In this document: positions 16,750-25,505 of the stretch, piece by piece
Layout: every line of letters starts with the position of its first letter
Numbering within the stretch: the first letter of the stretch is position 1
NCBI GenBank assembly: GCA_045105475.1
Contig: JBGCDP010000170.1
Location: 1-64,000 of the forward strand
From: WTJY01 sp045105475
GTDB taxonomy: Bacteria > Chloroflexota > Anaerolineae > Promineifilales > Promineifilaceae
Reading direction: 5' to 3'
DNA: 64,000 nt
The notes under the pieces: generated by a model
What the model was told of the DNA's origin: nothing
Database searches by the model: none
The model's input: only the letters and a program-made list of their open reading frames with translations
Made by a program: the position numbers and the translations under genes

Positions 16750-18195
16750 ATGCATGACGTTCAGACTCCCGGACAAAAAATCAACCGCTACATTACCCCA
16801 AAATCTGTCAAAGAAACGCTGACCCATCTTAAAGGATTAGGCTCATCTGGCCGACTGATCGCCGGAGGGACAGACCTGATTTTAGAGCTAGAGCGTCACG
16901 CCCGGCCGGGGGTTGAAACCCTAATCGATATTTCCCGCATTCCGGGGTTGGACCGCATTCATGAAGACGCTGACGGCATGATTCATTTGGGGCCGATGGT
17001 AACGCACAACGATGTGGTCGGGAGCGATCTGCTGGTTGAAAAAGCACTCCCGCTGGCTCAGGCCTGCTGGGAAGTTGGTTCGCCACAGCTGCGCAATCGA
17101 GCGACCGTTGGCGGTAATTTGGTGACGGCGAGTCCGGCCAACGACACGATTTCAGCCCTGTGGGCCTTAGACGCCAGCGTGACGCTTAACTCAGTTGATG
17201 GGGGTGAACGGGTCGTTCCGCTCAAGGAATTTTATTTAGGGCCACGCAAAACAGTGATGGTACCGGACGAGATGCTGACCAAGATCAGCTTTCCGGCGGT
17301 AAAAGCCAACCAGCGTGGTATTTACATCAAACTGGGGCTGCGCCGTGCGCAGGCGATTTCGGTCGTACATGTGGCGATGTTGCTCACATTTGGAGACGAT
17401 GACCAGACGGTCACTGCGGCTGCCATCGCCCAAGGGAGTGTGGCTGCGACGATTATTAGTACGCCTAGCGCAGAAGCCTACTTGGTTGGTAAAAGCCTAA
17501 CGGCTGAAACGATCCAAGAAGCGGCCCGGCTGGCCCAATCGACCCCTAGCCCGATTGACGACTTGCGCGGTACGGCCGACTATCGCACGGAGTTGATCGA
17601 GGTGATGGTCTCAAGAGGGTTGAAAACCCTGCTTAAGAAACGGCAAGCAGAGATGTGGCCACAAGAGCCTCCATTACTGGCTGGGAAGGAAGAATCTCCG
17701 GCCGCTACTCATCGAACCGGGCTAATTGAAGATGACACTCAGATCGAGACAACAATCAATGGGCAGACGGTTATCGCTGAAAACGGGGCGAGCAAAACGC
17801 TTCTCGACTGGCTGCGTGAGGATGCTGGTCTTACCGGGTCGAAAGAGGGATGTGCAGAAGGGGAATGTGGGGCGTGTACGGTATATCTCGATGGCAAAGC
17901 GGTGATGGGCTGTTTGGTCCCGGCCGGCCGGGCGCATGGGGCAACGATTACCACCGTTGAAGGATTAGCTGATGGGGATCAATTGCACGAGCTACAGCAG
18001 GCGTTCATCGATGAAGCGGCCGTGCAGTGCGGCTACTGTATTCCTGGATTTATTATGTCCGGAGCAAAACTTTTAGAAGAGCACCCAAACCCAACCACGG
18101 CGCAGATCAAACAAGGGCTGAGTGGGAATTTGTGCCGCTGTACCGGCTATTACAAGATTATGCAGGCGGTTGAAGCGGTTGCTGATTCAACGTAG
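16750..18195 (+). CDS. Xanthine dehydrogenase family FAD-binding and 2Fe-2S fusion subunit
   Basis: 481 residues from ATG 16750, preferred because GAGAGG lies just upstream and the FAD domain begins at once; an in-frame ATG at 16651 would overlap the promoter. Residues ~10-300 are the FAD-binding and CO-dehydrogenase flavoprotein C-terminal domains (LIAGGTDLILELE; NRATVGGNLVTASPAND). Residues ~330-480 are a complete 2Fe-2S protein: a plant-type cluster (GCAEGECGACTVYLDG ... GC) and the helical second cluster (QCGYCIPGFIMSG ... GNLCRCTGYY). In most relatives these are separate M and S genes, so this is a fused version. It supplies electron transfer for the molybdenum subunit at 20426-22693, which is displaced by two unrelated genes. 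Substrate may be a purine given the neighbouring genes, but this is inference. Confidence 0.92.
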   Translation: MHDVQTPGQKINRYITPKSVKETLTHLKGLGSSGRLIAGGTDLILELERHARPGVETLIDISRIPGLDRIHEDADGMIHLGPMVTHNDVVGSDLLVEKALPLAQACWEVGSPQLRNRATVGGNLVTASPANDTISALWALDASVTLNSVDGGERVVPLKEFYLGPRKTVMVPDEMLTKISFPAVKANQRGIYIKLGLRRAQAISVVHVAMLLTFGDDDQTVTAAAIAQGSVAATIISTPSAEAYLVGKSLTAETIQEAARLAQSTPSPIDDLRGTADYRTELIEVMVSRGLKTLLKKRQAEMWPQEPPLLAGKEESPAATHRTGLIEDDTQIETTINGQTVIAENGASKTLLDWLREDAGLTGSKEGCAEGECGACTVYLDGKAVMGCLVPAGRAHGATITTVEGLADGDQLHELQQAFIDEAAVQCGYCIPGFIMSGAKLLEEHPNPTTAQIKQGLSGNLCRCTGYYKIMQAVEAVADST

Positions 18196-18315
18196 CTAAG
18201 TCAAGCTCTTGAAGGTCATTTATAAGTAGTTGAATCACTATTATGTTGGTCTTATTCAGTCATTAGCAAAATAGGCTCTTACCCACTTTGAAGTACCTTT
18301 GAGGAGAAAGACGTT

Positions 18316-19518
18316 ATGTCTAAACAACAATTCAAAATTGGACCATCTTCAACGATAAATATTGAAAAATGTGCGGGCAGCTTGAGCCTGCGTGGCTCTT
18401 CCAAAGCAGCCTTTTCTGTTTCAAGCGATGGGAAAGTTCAGGTGACAGAAGACACCAGCAAAGCAGGCACAACGCTGAACGTATCGGCCGCATCTGGCTT
18501 TAAAGCGTACATTCCGAATGATGCAGACATTCAGATCGGGATGGTGACAGGGCGCTTGAGCGTTAAGGATTGCTACAGGCTGAGCGTTGATCAGTCGGCC
18601 GGAGACGACAAAATCAGTGGTGTTCGGGCCGGAATCGATTTAGGCCGGGTGGCTGGCGATTTAGAAGTGCGTGAATCAGGCTCGGTTGTGGCACATACGG
18701 TCCAGGGGGATGTCAGTGCCAAAGAAATTAATGGGGATATCCGGATCCTCAATGTGATGGATGACTTCAGCGTACGCGGCTGTAGCGGCAAGATCGAGAT
18801 CTCACAAATTCAGGGTGATGCATTCTTAAACAAAAATACCGGTGTGATTAAACTTGACTCTGTGGGCGGCGATGTGATTTTGCAGGGGCCGCTTCTGGCA
18901 GAAAAGCACCATATTATTTCGGCCGGAGATGTGATCGTCTACTGGCCGAATAAACGGAGTGTTCAGTTTTTGGTGACTCATAAAGGGATGCTGATCGATG
19001 ACATGCATCTAATGAATGAGACCAATATCCCCGGTGAGTTTAAGGCGACCATTGGGGATGACTCGTGTAGACTCATCATTGAGGCACAGGGGAATGTTTA
19101 TTTACGGCCGGAGCATGTCGAGAAAGAAAAGAGCAAAAGTAAACCCAAGTCAGAATCGAAGAAAAAAGACGATGACGATGACTTTGATTTCGATTTTGAT
19201 CTAGAAGATCTGCTGGATCCTGAAGAACTACTCGAAAAAATCGGCGATGGGCTGAAGTCGATGGTGATGTTGCAAAAACGGAAAAAGGGGAAAGGGCTTT
19301 TAAATAAAATTTTTGGAAAGGTGTCCCGTTCGGTTGACGAGTGGGTGGCTGAATCGGATGAGCAGATACCGGCCGAGAAACAGCCGGGTAAGGCGCAAAC
19401 GGCTGGAAAGCAGGCGGTGTTTGATTCAGAAGAGGAACGGCGGATTGTGTTGAAGCTGTTGGATGCTGGCTCGATTACGGTTGATGAAGCGGCTGAACGG
19501 TTGAAGAATTTATCTTGA
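18316..19518 (+). CDS. DUF4097-like beta-helix protein with C-terminal SHOCT-like helix pair
   Basis: 400 residues. Residues ~1-265 are a repetitive beta-strand region with short Gly-Asp turns (GRLSVKDCYRLSVDQSAGD, VAGDLEVRESGSVVAHTVQ, GDVSAKEINGDIRILNV), the pattern of DUF4097 adhesin-like right-handed beta-helices. A Lys/Ser linker and an acidic run (DDDDDFDFDFDLEDLLD) follow. The last ~35 residues (EEERRIVLKLLDAGSITVDEAAERL) match the short helical domain of YvlB/LiaX-type proteins, which sense envelope stress in Firmicutes. No signal peptide is visible, so it is probably cytoplasmic or membrane-peripheral. It sits between the two halves of the molybdoenzyme. Function unknown. Confidence 0.75.
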   Translation: MSKQQFKIGPSSTINIEKCAGSLSLRGSSKAAFSVSSDGKVQVTEDTSKAGTTLNVSAASGFKAYIPNDADIQIGMVTGRLSVKDCYRLSVDQSAGDDKISGVRAGIDLGRVAGDLEVRESGSVVAHTVQGDVSAKEINGDIRILNVMDDFSVRGCSGKIEISQIQGDAFLNKNTGVIKLDSVGGDVILQGPLLAEKHHIISAGDVIVYWPNKRSVQFLVTHKGMLIDDMHLMNETNIPGEFKATIGDDSCRLIIEAQGNVYLRPEHVEKEKSKSKPKSESKKKDDDDDFDFDFDLEDLLDPEELLEKIGDGLKSMVMLQKRKKGKGLLNKIFGKVSRSVDEWVAESDEQIPAEKQPGKAQTAGKQAVFDSEEERRIVLKLLDAGSITVDEAAERLKNLS

Positions 19519-19525
19519 ACTTGAG

Positions 19526-20239
19526 CTAAATCTGCTTTGTCCAAATGCCTGTCCATTCTGGAACTAAGGTTTCATTTTGCTCACGTAATTGCTGTTGCAT
19601 TTCATCCCCAAAAAAGAAACCTAACTTAGCAATGGCTTCATCAACGGATTTATATCTGTAGTCTGTTTGGATTTCATGGCGTTCAAATTGGTATTTTTGT
19701 TCGATGATTTCATAGAAAGCGCTCAGCTTTTCATGGGGTGGATTGGGAACCGTCGAGTTGGTTCCTAGTGTTTCAATATAGATGATTTTTCCGCCCGGCC
19801 GAATATTTTTCAGGCTGTTTTCAACAAGTCGGCCGATGGTCGTTTTTATTTCAGTCAAACTTGAGCAGTCCATGATCTGATGCCCAAAACTCCACCCCTG
19901 GATAAATAGATCAAACTGATGGCCAAAATCAGGCAAGTTTAGATTGTTGGCCAAGACAAAATTGAGTTTGTGTTTGTAATCCGCTAACTTTTGCTCAGCA
20001 AATGCAATCATATGCGCCGAACGATCGCAGCAGGTGGCTGAGGCAATTTGATCAACAAAGATATTGGTCACCCGGCCGGTTCCGACACCTGCCTCAAGCA
20101 CATTTACGTTTGACCAATCGATCTTTTCTAGTAGAAACAGTCTTAGATTTCCTTTGTAATCTTCCGTTTCAACCATTTCATCGTATTGACCAGCGTGCTT
20201 TTCATAAATTTCGTACATTGTTGGCATGATTTTCCTCAT
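19526..20239 (-). CDS. Class I SAM-dependent methyltransferase
   Basis: 237 residues (start could be Met5 or Met8 instead, since three Met lie within the first eight codons). Motif I is VLEAGVGTGRVTNIF; the adenosine-binding acidic end and the DLFIQGWSFGH motif (post I/II) follow; GGKIIYIETLG is the motif III strand. The N-terminal YEKHAGQYDEMVE is typical of small-molecule methyltransferases of the UbiE-like group. Acceptor unknown. It is transcribed against its neighbours and separates the two molybdoenzyme subunit genes, ending eight bases from the DUF4097-like gene. Confidence 0.82.
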   Translation of the reverse strand: MRKIMPTMYEIYEKHAGQYDEMVETEDYKGNLRLFLLEKIDWSNVNVLEAGVGTGRVTNIFVDQIASATCCDRSAHMIAFAEQKLADYKHKLNFVLANNLNLPDFGHQFDLFIQGWSFGHQIMDCSSLTEIKTTIGRLVENSLKNIRPGGKIIYIETLGTNSTVPNPPHEKLSAFYEIIEQKYQFERHEIQTDYRYKSVDEAIAKLGFFFGDEMQQQLREQNETLVPEWTGIWTKQI

Positions 20240-20425
20240 TCTGGTTTGGACAAGTTTTGTCAGTTAATTGTGCTCAATCTATTCAGAGATTGCACTATAC
20301 TCTGCCATGATCGTGGGATGGTTTGGGTTTGAACCGCTAATTTCTAAATGTGATTTTGAAACAATCTGGATACTATCTGCTAAGCGAATTATAATGCGAA
20401 AAGCCCTGAATAAGGATATGAAAAT

Positions 20426-22693
20426 ATGATTGGAACATCAGAAAAACGAATTGACGCGGCTGGAAAAGTGACCGGCGCAACCCGCTACTCAGGCGACCTC
20501 GCCGCGGCTGATCTGCGATCAGACCGCTTACACGCCGACGAGTTTTTACACGCCGTCGTCGTCTTTAGCGACCAAGTCCATGCCCGCATGCTGAGCATCG
20601 ACCTAAGTGCGGCCGAAGCTGTGCCAGGCGTCGTGGGGATATTCACCAGCAAACACGTCCCGCTCAACGAGTACGGACTCACCCTGTTTGATCAGCCGGT
20701 CTTTGTCGGCTGCGAAACAAACGGCCGGAGTAAAGTCCCATCCGACGTCAGCCGATGGGAGGCGGACCATGTGGCGATTGTCGTGGCAGAAAGCGTCGAA
20801 ATCGCCCAAACGGCCGCCGCCAAGATCGCCATCGAATGGGAACAGCTCCCCATCTTTCCAGACGTTGATAGCGCCCTAGCAACCGATGTGAAACTGCACC
20901 CTGAAAGCGAAGCCGGTGGAAATGACTACTACAAAATGAAAATCCGCAAAGGAGACATGGCTCTAGGCTGGGCACAGGCGGACGTCATCGTCGAAGGGGA
21001 GTATATCGTGCCTCATCAGGAACACGCCTACCTCCAACCAGAAGCGGCCGTCAGCTACATCGATGACGCTGGGCGAGTCACCGTTGAAATCGCTGGGCAG
21101 TGGACGCACGAAGACCAAGAGCAGATTTGCCACGCGCTCCAGCTACCGGCCGACAAAGTGCGCGTCATCTATCCGGCGATTGGCGGGGCGTTTGGCGGCC
21201 GCGAAGATATGTCGTTACAGATCGTCATGGCGCTGGCCTCGCTCGAACTCCACAAGCAGGGGATCACCCGGCCGATCCGTTCACAGTGGTCGCGCGAAGA
21301 GAGCATCGTGGGGCATCACAAACGGCATCGTGGCCAGGTCAAAACCCGCTGGGGAGCGACCAAAGAGGGGAAAATCACCGCCGTCGAAGCGGACGTTTAC
21401 CTCGATGCCGGAGCGTACAATTACACCAGCAACAAAGTGCTGGCTAACTTCCATATCTGCGTTGGCGGCGCGTACGAAATCCCCAACGCTCGCATCGACA
21501 GCTCGGCCGTTTACACAACGAGCGTGCCGGGTGGGGCTTACCGTGGCTTCGGCGCACCCCAGGGGGCGTTTGTGGCCGAATCCCAGATGAATAAACTAGC
21601 GGCCGCATTGGGCATGGACCCGGTTGAACTCCGGCTCAAAAATTGTCTCCACGAAGAGAGCATTCAGGTGACACAGGTCCCGATGCCGGCCGGGGTTAGC
21701 TTGCCCCAGGTGATTCAATCCTGTGCTGATAAGGCTCAATGGGATGCTGGCTTACCGCCAATCACCGAAGAGGATCACTTTCAATCATTCCAATCGCTAC
21801 CGCCGGAACCGACAAGTCTAAAACGGGGCCGTGGCTTCGCCATCTCCTTCAAAAATGTCGGCTTTTCCTACGGCTTCCCCGAACGGTGCGAAGCGACCAT
21901 CGAGATCCACGGCAATGGCCAGATCGATGAGGTTGTTTGTCGTCACGCTGGGGCCGACGTCGGGCAAGGGGCGCATACGGTGTTCCGCCAGATGGCGGCC
22001 CGTGCGACCAACGTCCCATTTGAAAAGGTCCGCATGATCGTCAGCGACACGGCCGAAACCGGTGACTCTGGCTCCGCCTCAGCCTCACGTCTGACCTTTA
22101 TGGCGGGCAACGCCATCAAATTGGCTGGTGAAAGTGCCTTACGGCAATGGGAACAAGAAGAACGGCCGGCGATAGGCCATCACCGTTTTGTCCCCCGTGA
22201 AACAGTCACGCTTGACTACGAGACTGGCTACGGTGACGGGAATATCACCTTTGGCTATGTGGCCCAATACGTTGATCTGCTCGTTGATACAGAGACGGGC
22301 CACATCCAAGTGAAGAAAGTCATCTCATCAAATGACGTCGGAAAAGCGATCAATGTTCAGCAGGTTGAAGGGCAGATCGAAGGTGGGGTGATTCAGGCGT
22401 ATGGGTATGCTGTGACGGAGAATTTACAGTTGAAGGACGGCCGGATCCTAAACCCACGCTTTAGCACCTATCTGATACCAGGCATCCTCGATATTCCTGA
22501 AAAGGTCGAGTCTGACATTCTCGAAATCCCAGATCCGCAAGGGCCGTGGGGGGCGCGTGGTATGGCCGAAATGCCGATGATCCCGCTGGCTCCAGCTATC
22601 GGTGCGGCACTGCATGATGCGACTGGGGTTTGGTTTGATGAGTTTCCGTTTACACCGGGGAAGGTGTTGGCCGGGTTGAAAAAATCTGGGTAG
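20426..22693 (+). CDS. Xanthine dehydrogenase family molybdenum-binding large subunit
   Basis: 755 residues. It begins KRIDAAGKVTGATRYSGDL, the family start. The first domain (~1-140) is the ald_Xan_dh_C hammerhead. The molybdopterin domains hold AIGGAFGGREDM, the substrate-loop GGAYRGFGAPQGAF (the xanthine dehydrogenase/aldehyde oxidase form, not the Ser-Cys form of CO dehydrogenase), and WGARGMAEMP, whose Glu is the likely catalytic base. It needs the FAD/FeS fusion protein at 16750-18195 as partner. It is noticeably more GC-rich than the genes around it (a sampled line is about 55% GC versus about 33% in the next gene). Substrate could be hypoxanthine/xanthine or another N-heterocycle. Confidence 0.92.
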   Translation: MIGTSEKRIDAAGKVTGATRYSGDLAAADLRSDRLHADEFLHAVVVFSDQVHARMLSIDLSAAEAVPGVVGIFTSKHVPLNEYGLTLFDQPVFVGCETNGRSKVPSDVSRWEADHVAIVVAESVEIAQTAAAKIAIEWEQLPIFPDVDSALATDVKLHPESEAGGNDYYKMKIRKGDMALGWAQADVIVEGEYIVPHQEHAYLQPEAAVSYIDDAGRVTVEIAGQWTHEDQEQICHALQLPADKVRVIYPAIGGAFGGREDMSLQIVMALASLELHKQGITRPIRSQWSREESIVGHHKRHRGQVKTRWGATKEGKITAVEADVYLDAGAYNYTSNKVLANFHICVGGAYEIPNARIDSSAVYTTSVPGGAYRGFGAPQGAFVAESQMNKLAAALGMDPVELRLKNCLHEESIQVTQVPMPAGVSLPQVIQSCADKAQWDAGLPPITEEDHFQSFQSLPPEPTSLKRGRGFAISFKNVGFSYGFPERCEATIEIHGNGQIDEVVCRHAGADVGQGAHTVFRQMAARATNVPFEKVRMIVSDTAETGDSGSASASRLTFMAGNAIKLAGESALRQWEQEERPAIGHHRFVPRETVTLDYETGYGDGNITFGYVAQYVDLLVDTETGHIQVKKVISSNDVGKAINVQQVEGQIEGGVIQAYGYAVTENLQLKDGRILNPRFSTYLIPGILDIPEKVESDILEIPDPQGPWGARGMAEMPMIPLAPAIGAALHDATGVWFDEFPFTPGKVLAGLKKSG

Positions 22694-22731
22694 GAATAAC
22701 TTGGTCGAGTGACTCAGCACGCATTGAGATT

Positions 22732-23544
22732 ATGATTGACGAACAAGCTATTTTTAAGCAATTTCATTTGTTCCGCACCGCCATTGATGCATCTCGCCAA
22801 GAATCAACTTGGAGACAGGAAGCAAATAAACTTCACACTTTTCTGAAGCCAGAGTATCAGAAAGCCCCTAAAGGGATGATTGAGCTTTTTTGGCGATTGC
22901 ATGAGAATTGGCTAGCCATTCCTGAAGAGAAAAGGTGGCATAGTGGCAACCAAAGAGATGCAGATCATATTCATCGTGCAATTGTAAACGCTTCAGCATA
23001 TGAAGATCCAATTGCCATTGACTTTGCAAATCAATTGATGATTCACTGGAATGAATTATATAAAGAAGATACAGCTATGTTTCTGGCAAAGGCCGAAAAT
23101 ACCTCTTCAGTTCCTTTTCTTATCGAAGCTCTAAAAGCTGATGATTACGCCGTTGTCAGAAAGGTTGGGTATGCTTTAGGCGCTATAAAAGATAAGCGTG
23201 CAGAAAAGCCGATTATTGAAATTGTTGATAGATATGACATTGATTGGGTTTATAGTGACGATGAAAATAAAACGTTGCTTTTTGATGGGCGTGAAGATTT
23301 TGAATGTGCAGTTATTCGAGAAAACTTGTTTAGTGCTTTATGTTTGCTCAATACGCCTAAAGCCCGTAAGAAAGTGTTAGCAACTGCTATGGGCGATAGA
23401 GAATTACGAATTCAAATGAGGTGCTTGCGATTTTTGATTCGTGAAGCGGCTGATTTAGCACCAACATATTTAAGTCAACTCGTAGACTCTCCTATCGAAG
23501 AGGTTGCACAATTTGCAAAAGAGAATCTGGAAAAATTAAATTAG
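22732..23544 (+). CDS. HEAT-repeat protein
   Basis: 270 residues, almost all helical. The centre and C-terminus show HEAT/PBS-lyase-type repeats: SSVPFLIEALKADDYAVVRKVGYALGAI, then RAEKPIIEIV, and later RIQMRCLRFLIREAADLAPTYL. The N-terminal 100 residues are charged helices without clear repeats. HEAT scaffolds bind proteins; no enzyme motif is seen. It is AT-rich and lacks CGGCCG entirely, unlike the flanking genes, which suggests later acquisition. It begins 38 bases after the molybdenum subunit gene and ends before a 14-bp inverted repeat. Confidence 0.75.
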   Translation: MIDEQAIFKQFHLFRTAIDASRQESTWRQEANKLHTFLKPEYQKAPKGMIELFWRLHENWLAIPEEKRWHSGNQRDADHIHRAIVNASAYEDPIAIDFANQLMIHWNELYKEDTAMFLAKAENTSSVPFLIEALKADDYAVVRKVGYALGAIKDKRAEKPIIEIVDRYDIDWVYSDDENKTLLFDGREDFECAVIRENLFSALCLLNTPKARKKVLATAMGDRELRIQMRCLRFLIREAADLAPTYLSQLVDSPIEEVAQFAKENLEKLN

Positions 23545-23566
23545 ACGAGCATTCTTGCCATCCTAA

Positions 23567-23627
23567 GGGCTAGTCAATTTTACAATTTGAGAGCAAGAAG
23601 GTAGTCTCTGCATAAATTGACTAGCCC
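23567..23627. repeat. 14-bp perfect inverted repeat between HEAT and DinB genes
   Basis: GGGCTAGTCAATTT (23567-23580) and AAATTGACTAGCCC (23614-23627) are exact reverse complements around 33 bases. There is no T-run after the second arm, so it is not a standard intrinsic terminator. It could be a small MITE-like element, a protein-binding site, or a transcript-end hairpin. Confidence 0.7.
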
Positions 23628-23645
23628 CTACGATAATTACAAACT

Positions 23646-24683
23646 ATGGCACATTTACTAGTAGAACAATTTAGATTCGCGAAACAAGAATGGTTGCGCG
23701 GCCATGAAAATATCCCGGCCGATGATGCGCTTAAACGCTTAGGCCATGCCAACAGCATTGGCTGGGCGGTGGGCCATCTGGCTGAGTTTGACCAACTTGT
23801 GTGGGTTGAGCGGGTGTTGGGTGAACCGGTTACAAAAGCGACCAAAAAATTTGGCTTTCGGCGGGCCGCATCGACCCCGGATTTGGCTGAAACGATGGAG
23901 GCTTGGCACGCTATCCAAGAAAAAGCGGACGGGGTGCTAGACACGCTGACCGATGCGGGCTTGGCTGAATCGCCGATGATGTGGGGGAAGCCATCAGGTG
24001 AACCTGTAGCGATGTGGTTGCTCCGTATGACGTGGCACTACTGGTATCACTTGGGTGAAATGCAGGCGATACGCCAGATGTTGGGGCATGAAAATCTACC
24101 GCAATATGTAGGCACCATTCCGCAAGCGGCGCAATGGTCAAATGACTTCAGTTTTGCCCAAACGGGCGCTGTGCATCCCCTCATCGAACAGACTCAATTT
24201 ACCAAACAAAAATGGCTGAAAGGACATGATGAGCTGTCGGCCGCAGACGGTGTAAAACAGCAGAGGAACGCCAACAGCATTAGCTGGATGGTTGGTCATC
24301 TAGCCGGATTTGATCAGGCTGTCTGGCTCGAACGGCCGTTGGGCATTGTGTTAAACGAAGCGGTACGCGAGTGTGGCTACGGCCGACCCGCATCAACACC
24401 CGACTTAGATGAAATGATGACCGCTTGGCATGCGATCCAGAAGCACACGAATACTGTGCAAAATCAGCTTACGGCCGCTGATATGTTGATTCACCCAGGA
24501 GAATCGGACAATCAATCTCCTGAAAATTTGGGGACGCTGATTTTGCGTCAAATGTGGCATTATTGGTATCACTTGGGCGAAATGCAGGGCATTCGACAGT
24601 CGCTGGGGCATGAAGGTTTAGCCCAATATGTGGGTGGGATCCCTAAAAATATCCGCTGGGATGTTCCAGCCGATAGAAAATAA
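23646..24683 (+). CDS. Tandem double DinB-like domain protein
   Basis: 345 residues consisting of two homologous DinB-fold halves (~1-165 and ~176-340). Corresponding blocks are ANSIGWAVGHLAEFDQLVW / ANSISWMVGHLAGFDQAVW and MTWHYWYHLGEMQAIRQ / MWHYWYHLGEMQGIRQ; both end with a QYVG(T/G)IP motif. DinB four-helix bundles usually bind a metal with three His and act as dimers, often in thiol (bacillithiol or mycothiol) chemistry. Here both halves retain the His of VGHLA and the paired His of WHYWYH, so the fusion may make an intramolecular dimer with two metal sites. Enzymatic role unknown. Confidence 0.88.
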   Translation: MAHLLVEQFRFAKQEWLRGHENIPADDALKRLGHANSIGWAVGHLAEFDQLVWVERVLGEPVTKATKKFGFRRAASTPDLAETMEAWHAIQEKADGVLDTLTDAGLAESPMMWGKPSGEPVAMWLLRMTWHYWYHLGEMQAIRQMLGHENLPQYVGTIPQAAQWSNDFSFAQTGAVHPLIEQTQFTKQKWLKGHDELSAADGVKQQRNANSISWMVGHLAGFDQAVWLERPLGIVLNEAVRECGYGRPASTPDLDEMMTAWHAIQKHTNTVQNQLTAADMLIHPGESDNQSPENLGTLILRQMWHYWYHLGEMQGIRQSLGHEGLAQYVGGIPKNIRWDVPADRK

Positions 24684-24690
24684 TTGATTT

Positions 24691-24990
24691 ATGAACTCTT
24701 TTTCTGAGATTTTAAGACCATCGCTGGCTAAAATGAATCTAGCGATCATGTTGTTTGTTATTGTCGGTTACTTAGTTTGGCCGATGTTGTCTGCCCTGTT
24801 TGGTGGGGACAACATTATGTTAGGTTTTCCAATGCCAATTCGCCAGATAACCTTGTCTACCGATGGTATCGTTCCTACTGAACGGTTTAATGTGCCGAAT
24901 ATAGCGATCGACTTTTGCTTTTGGTACGTGATTGGTGCAATTTATCTGTGGTACAAATTTAAAAGAGACCAAAGTCTTAAAGATGAATAA
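24691..24990 (+). CDS. Small membrane protein, two predicted helices
   Basis: 99 residues starting eight bases after the DinB gene. Hydrophobic helices are at ~15-38 (LAIMLFVIVGYLVWPMLSAL) and ~72-88 (AIDFCFWYVIGAIYLWY). About 35 extracytoplasmic residues lie between them and a short basic tail follows. No family recognised. It is AT-rich and has no CGGCCG, so it belongs compositionally with the HEAT gene and the next gene rather than with the DinB gene. Confidence 0.65.
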   Translation: MNSFSEILRPSLAKMNLAIMLFVIVGYLVWPMLSALFGGDNIMLGFPMPIRQITLSTDGIVPTERFNVPNIAIDFCFWYVIGAIYLWYKFKRDQSLKDE

Positions 24991-25103
24991 TCTTAAGTCT
25001 ATATCTGTGGTGATTTGGCCAAGCTGTGTGAGAAGTTTGCGGCAGGTGCACAAGAAAATTGTGGATATCTGAATCAGGAAACTTTTGGTTGAGATAATTT
25101 GAA

Positions 25104-25502
25104 ATGTCTAACCTGCCAATAATTACTTTTATTAAAACAGATAGAGAAATTGAAAACATACTTTTTGCGCGTGTGATTGAAAGCATTATTTCTTTGGATT
25201 TACGGATCTTGGAAAGACCTGAAAACGATTACGAGAAAGAAGTTTTAGCTGGAAATATCAAACTGATTAGACCCCAAGGGGTTATTTGGGCTAATGACAA
25301 ATTTCGTCCATGTATGGATCAAAAATTATGTGAATTATTAAAAACTGCTCCTGGATTATCGACGTCTAAAATCTTGTTATTATTTGATGGAGCGCCTGAA
25401 TATGATTTGGGGCCACCACCAAAATTTGATGCAGATCAATATTTGCGATTACCTGCAAGTCCGGAAGATATTAGGCAAGCAGTTTTAGAATTACTAGAAT
25501 AA
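25104..25502 (+). CDS. Hypothetical protein with possible degenerate receiver-like fold
   Basis: 132 residues, AT-rich, no CGGCCG. It opens with LPIITFIKTD (a buried strand) and ends with ADQYLRLPASPEDIRQAVLELL, which resembles the beta5-alpha5 end of CheY-like receivers (the xLxxP...L...I...L pattern). A clear phospho-acceptor Asp between these was not found. It could be a pseudo-receiver or an unrelated alpha/beta protein. It ends three bases before the hydroxyisourate hydrolase gene and so may be co-transcribed with it. Confidence 0.55.
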   Translation: MSNLPIITFIKTDREIENILFARVIESIISLDLRILERPENDYEKEVLAGNIKLIRPQGVIWANDKFRPCMDQKLCELLKTAPGLSTSKILLLFDGAPEYDLGPPPKFDADQYLRLPASPEDIRQAVLELLE

Positions 25503-25505
25503 ATT

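Noticed and set aside
20300..20345. Possible tRNA T-loop (GGTTTGAACC-like sequence)
   Set aside because: No acceptor stem, anticodon arm or CCA-compatible end could be folded around it.
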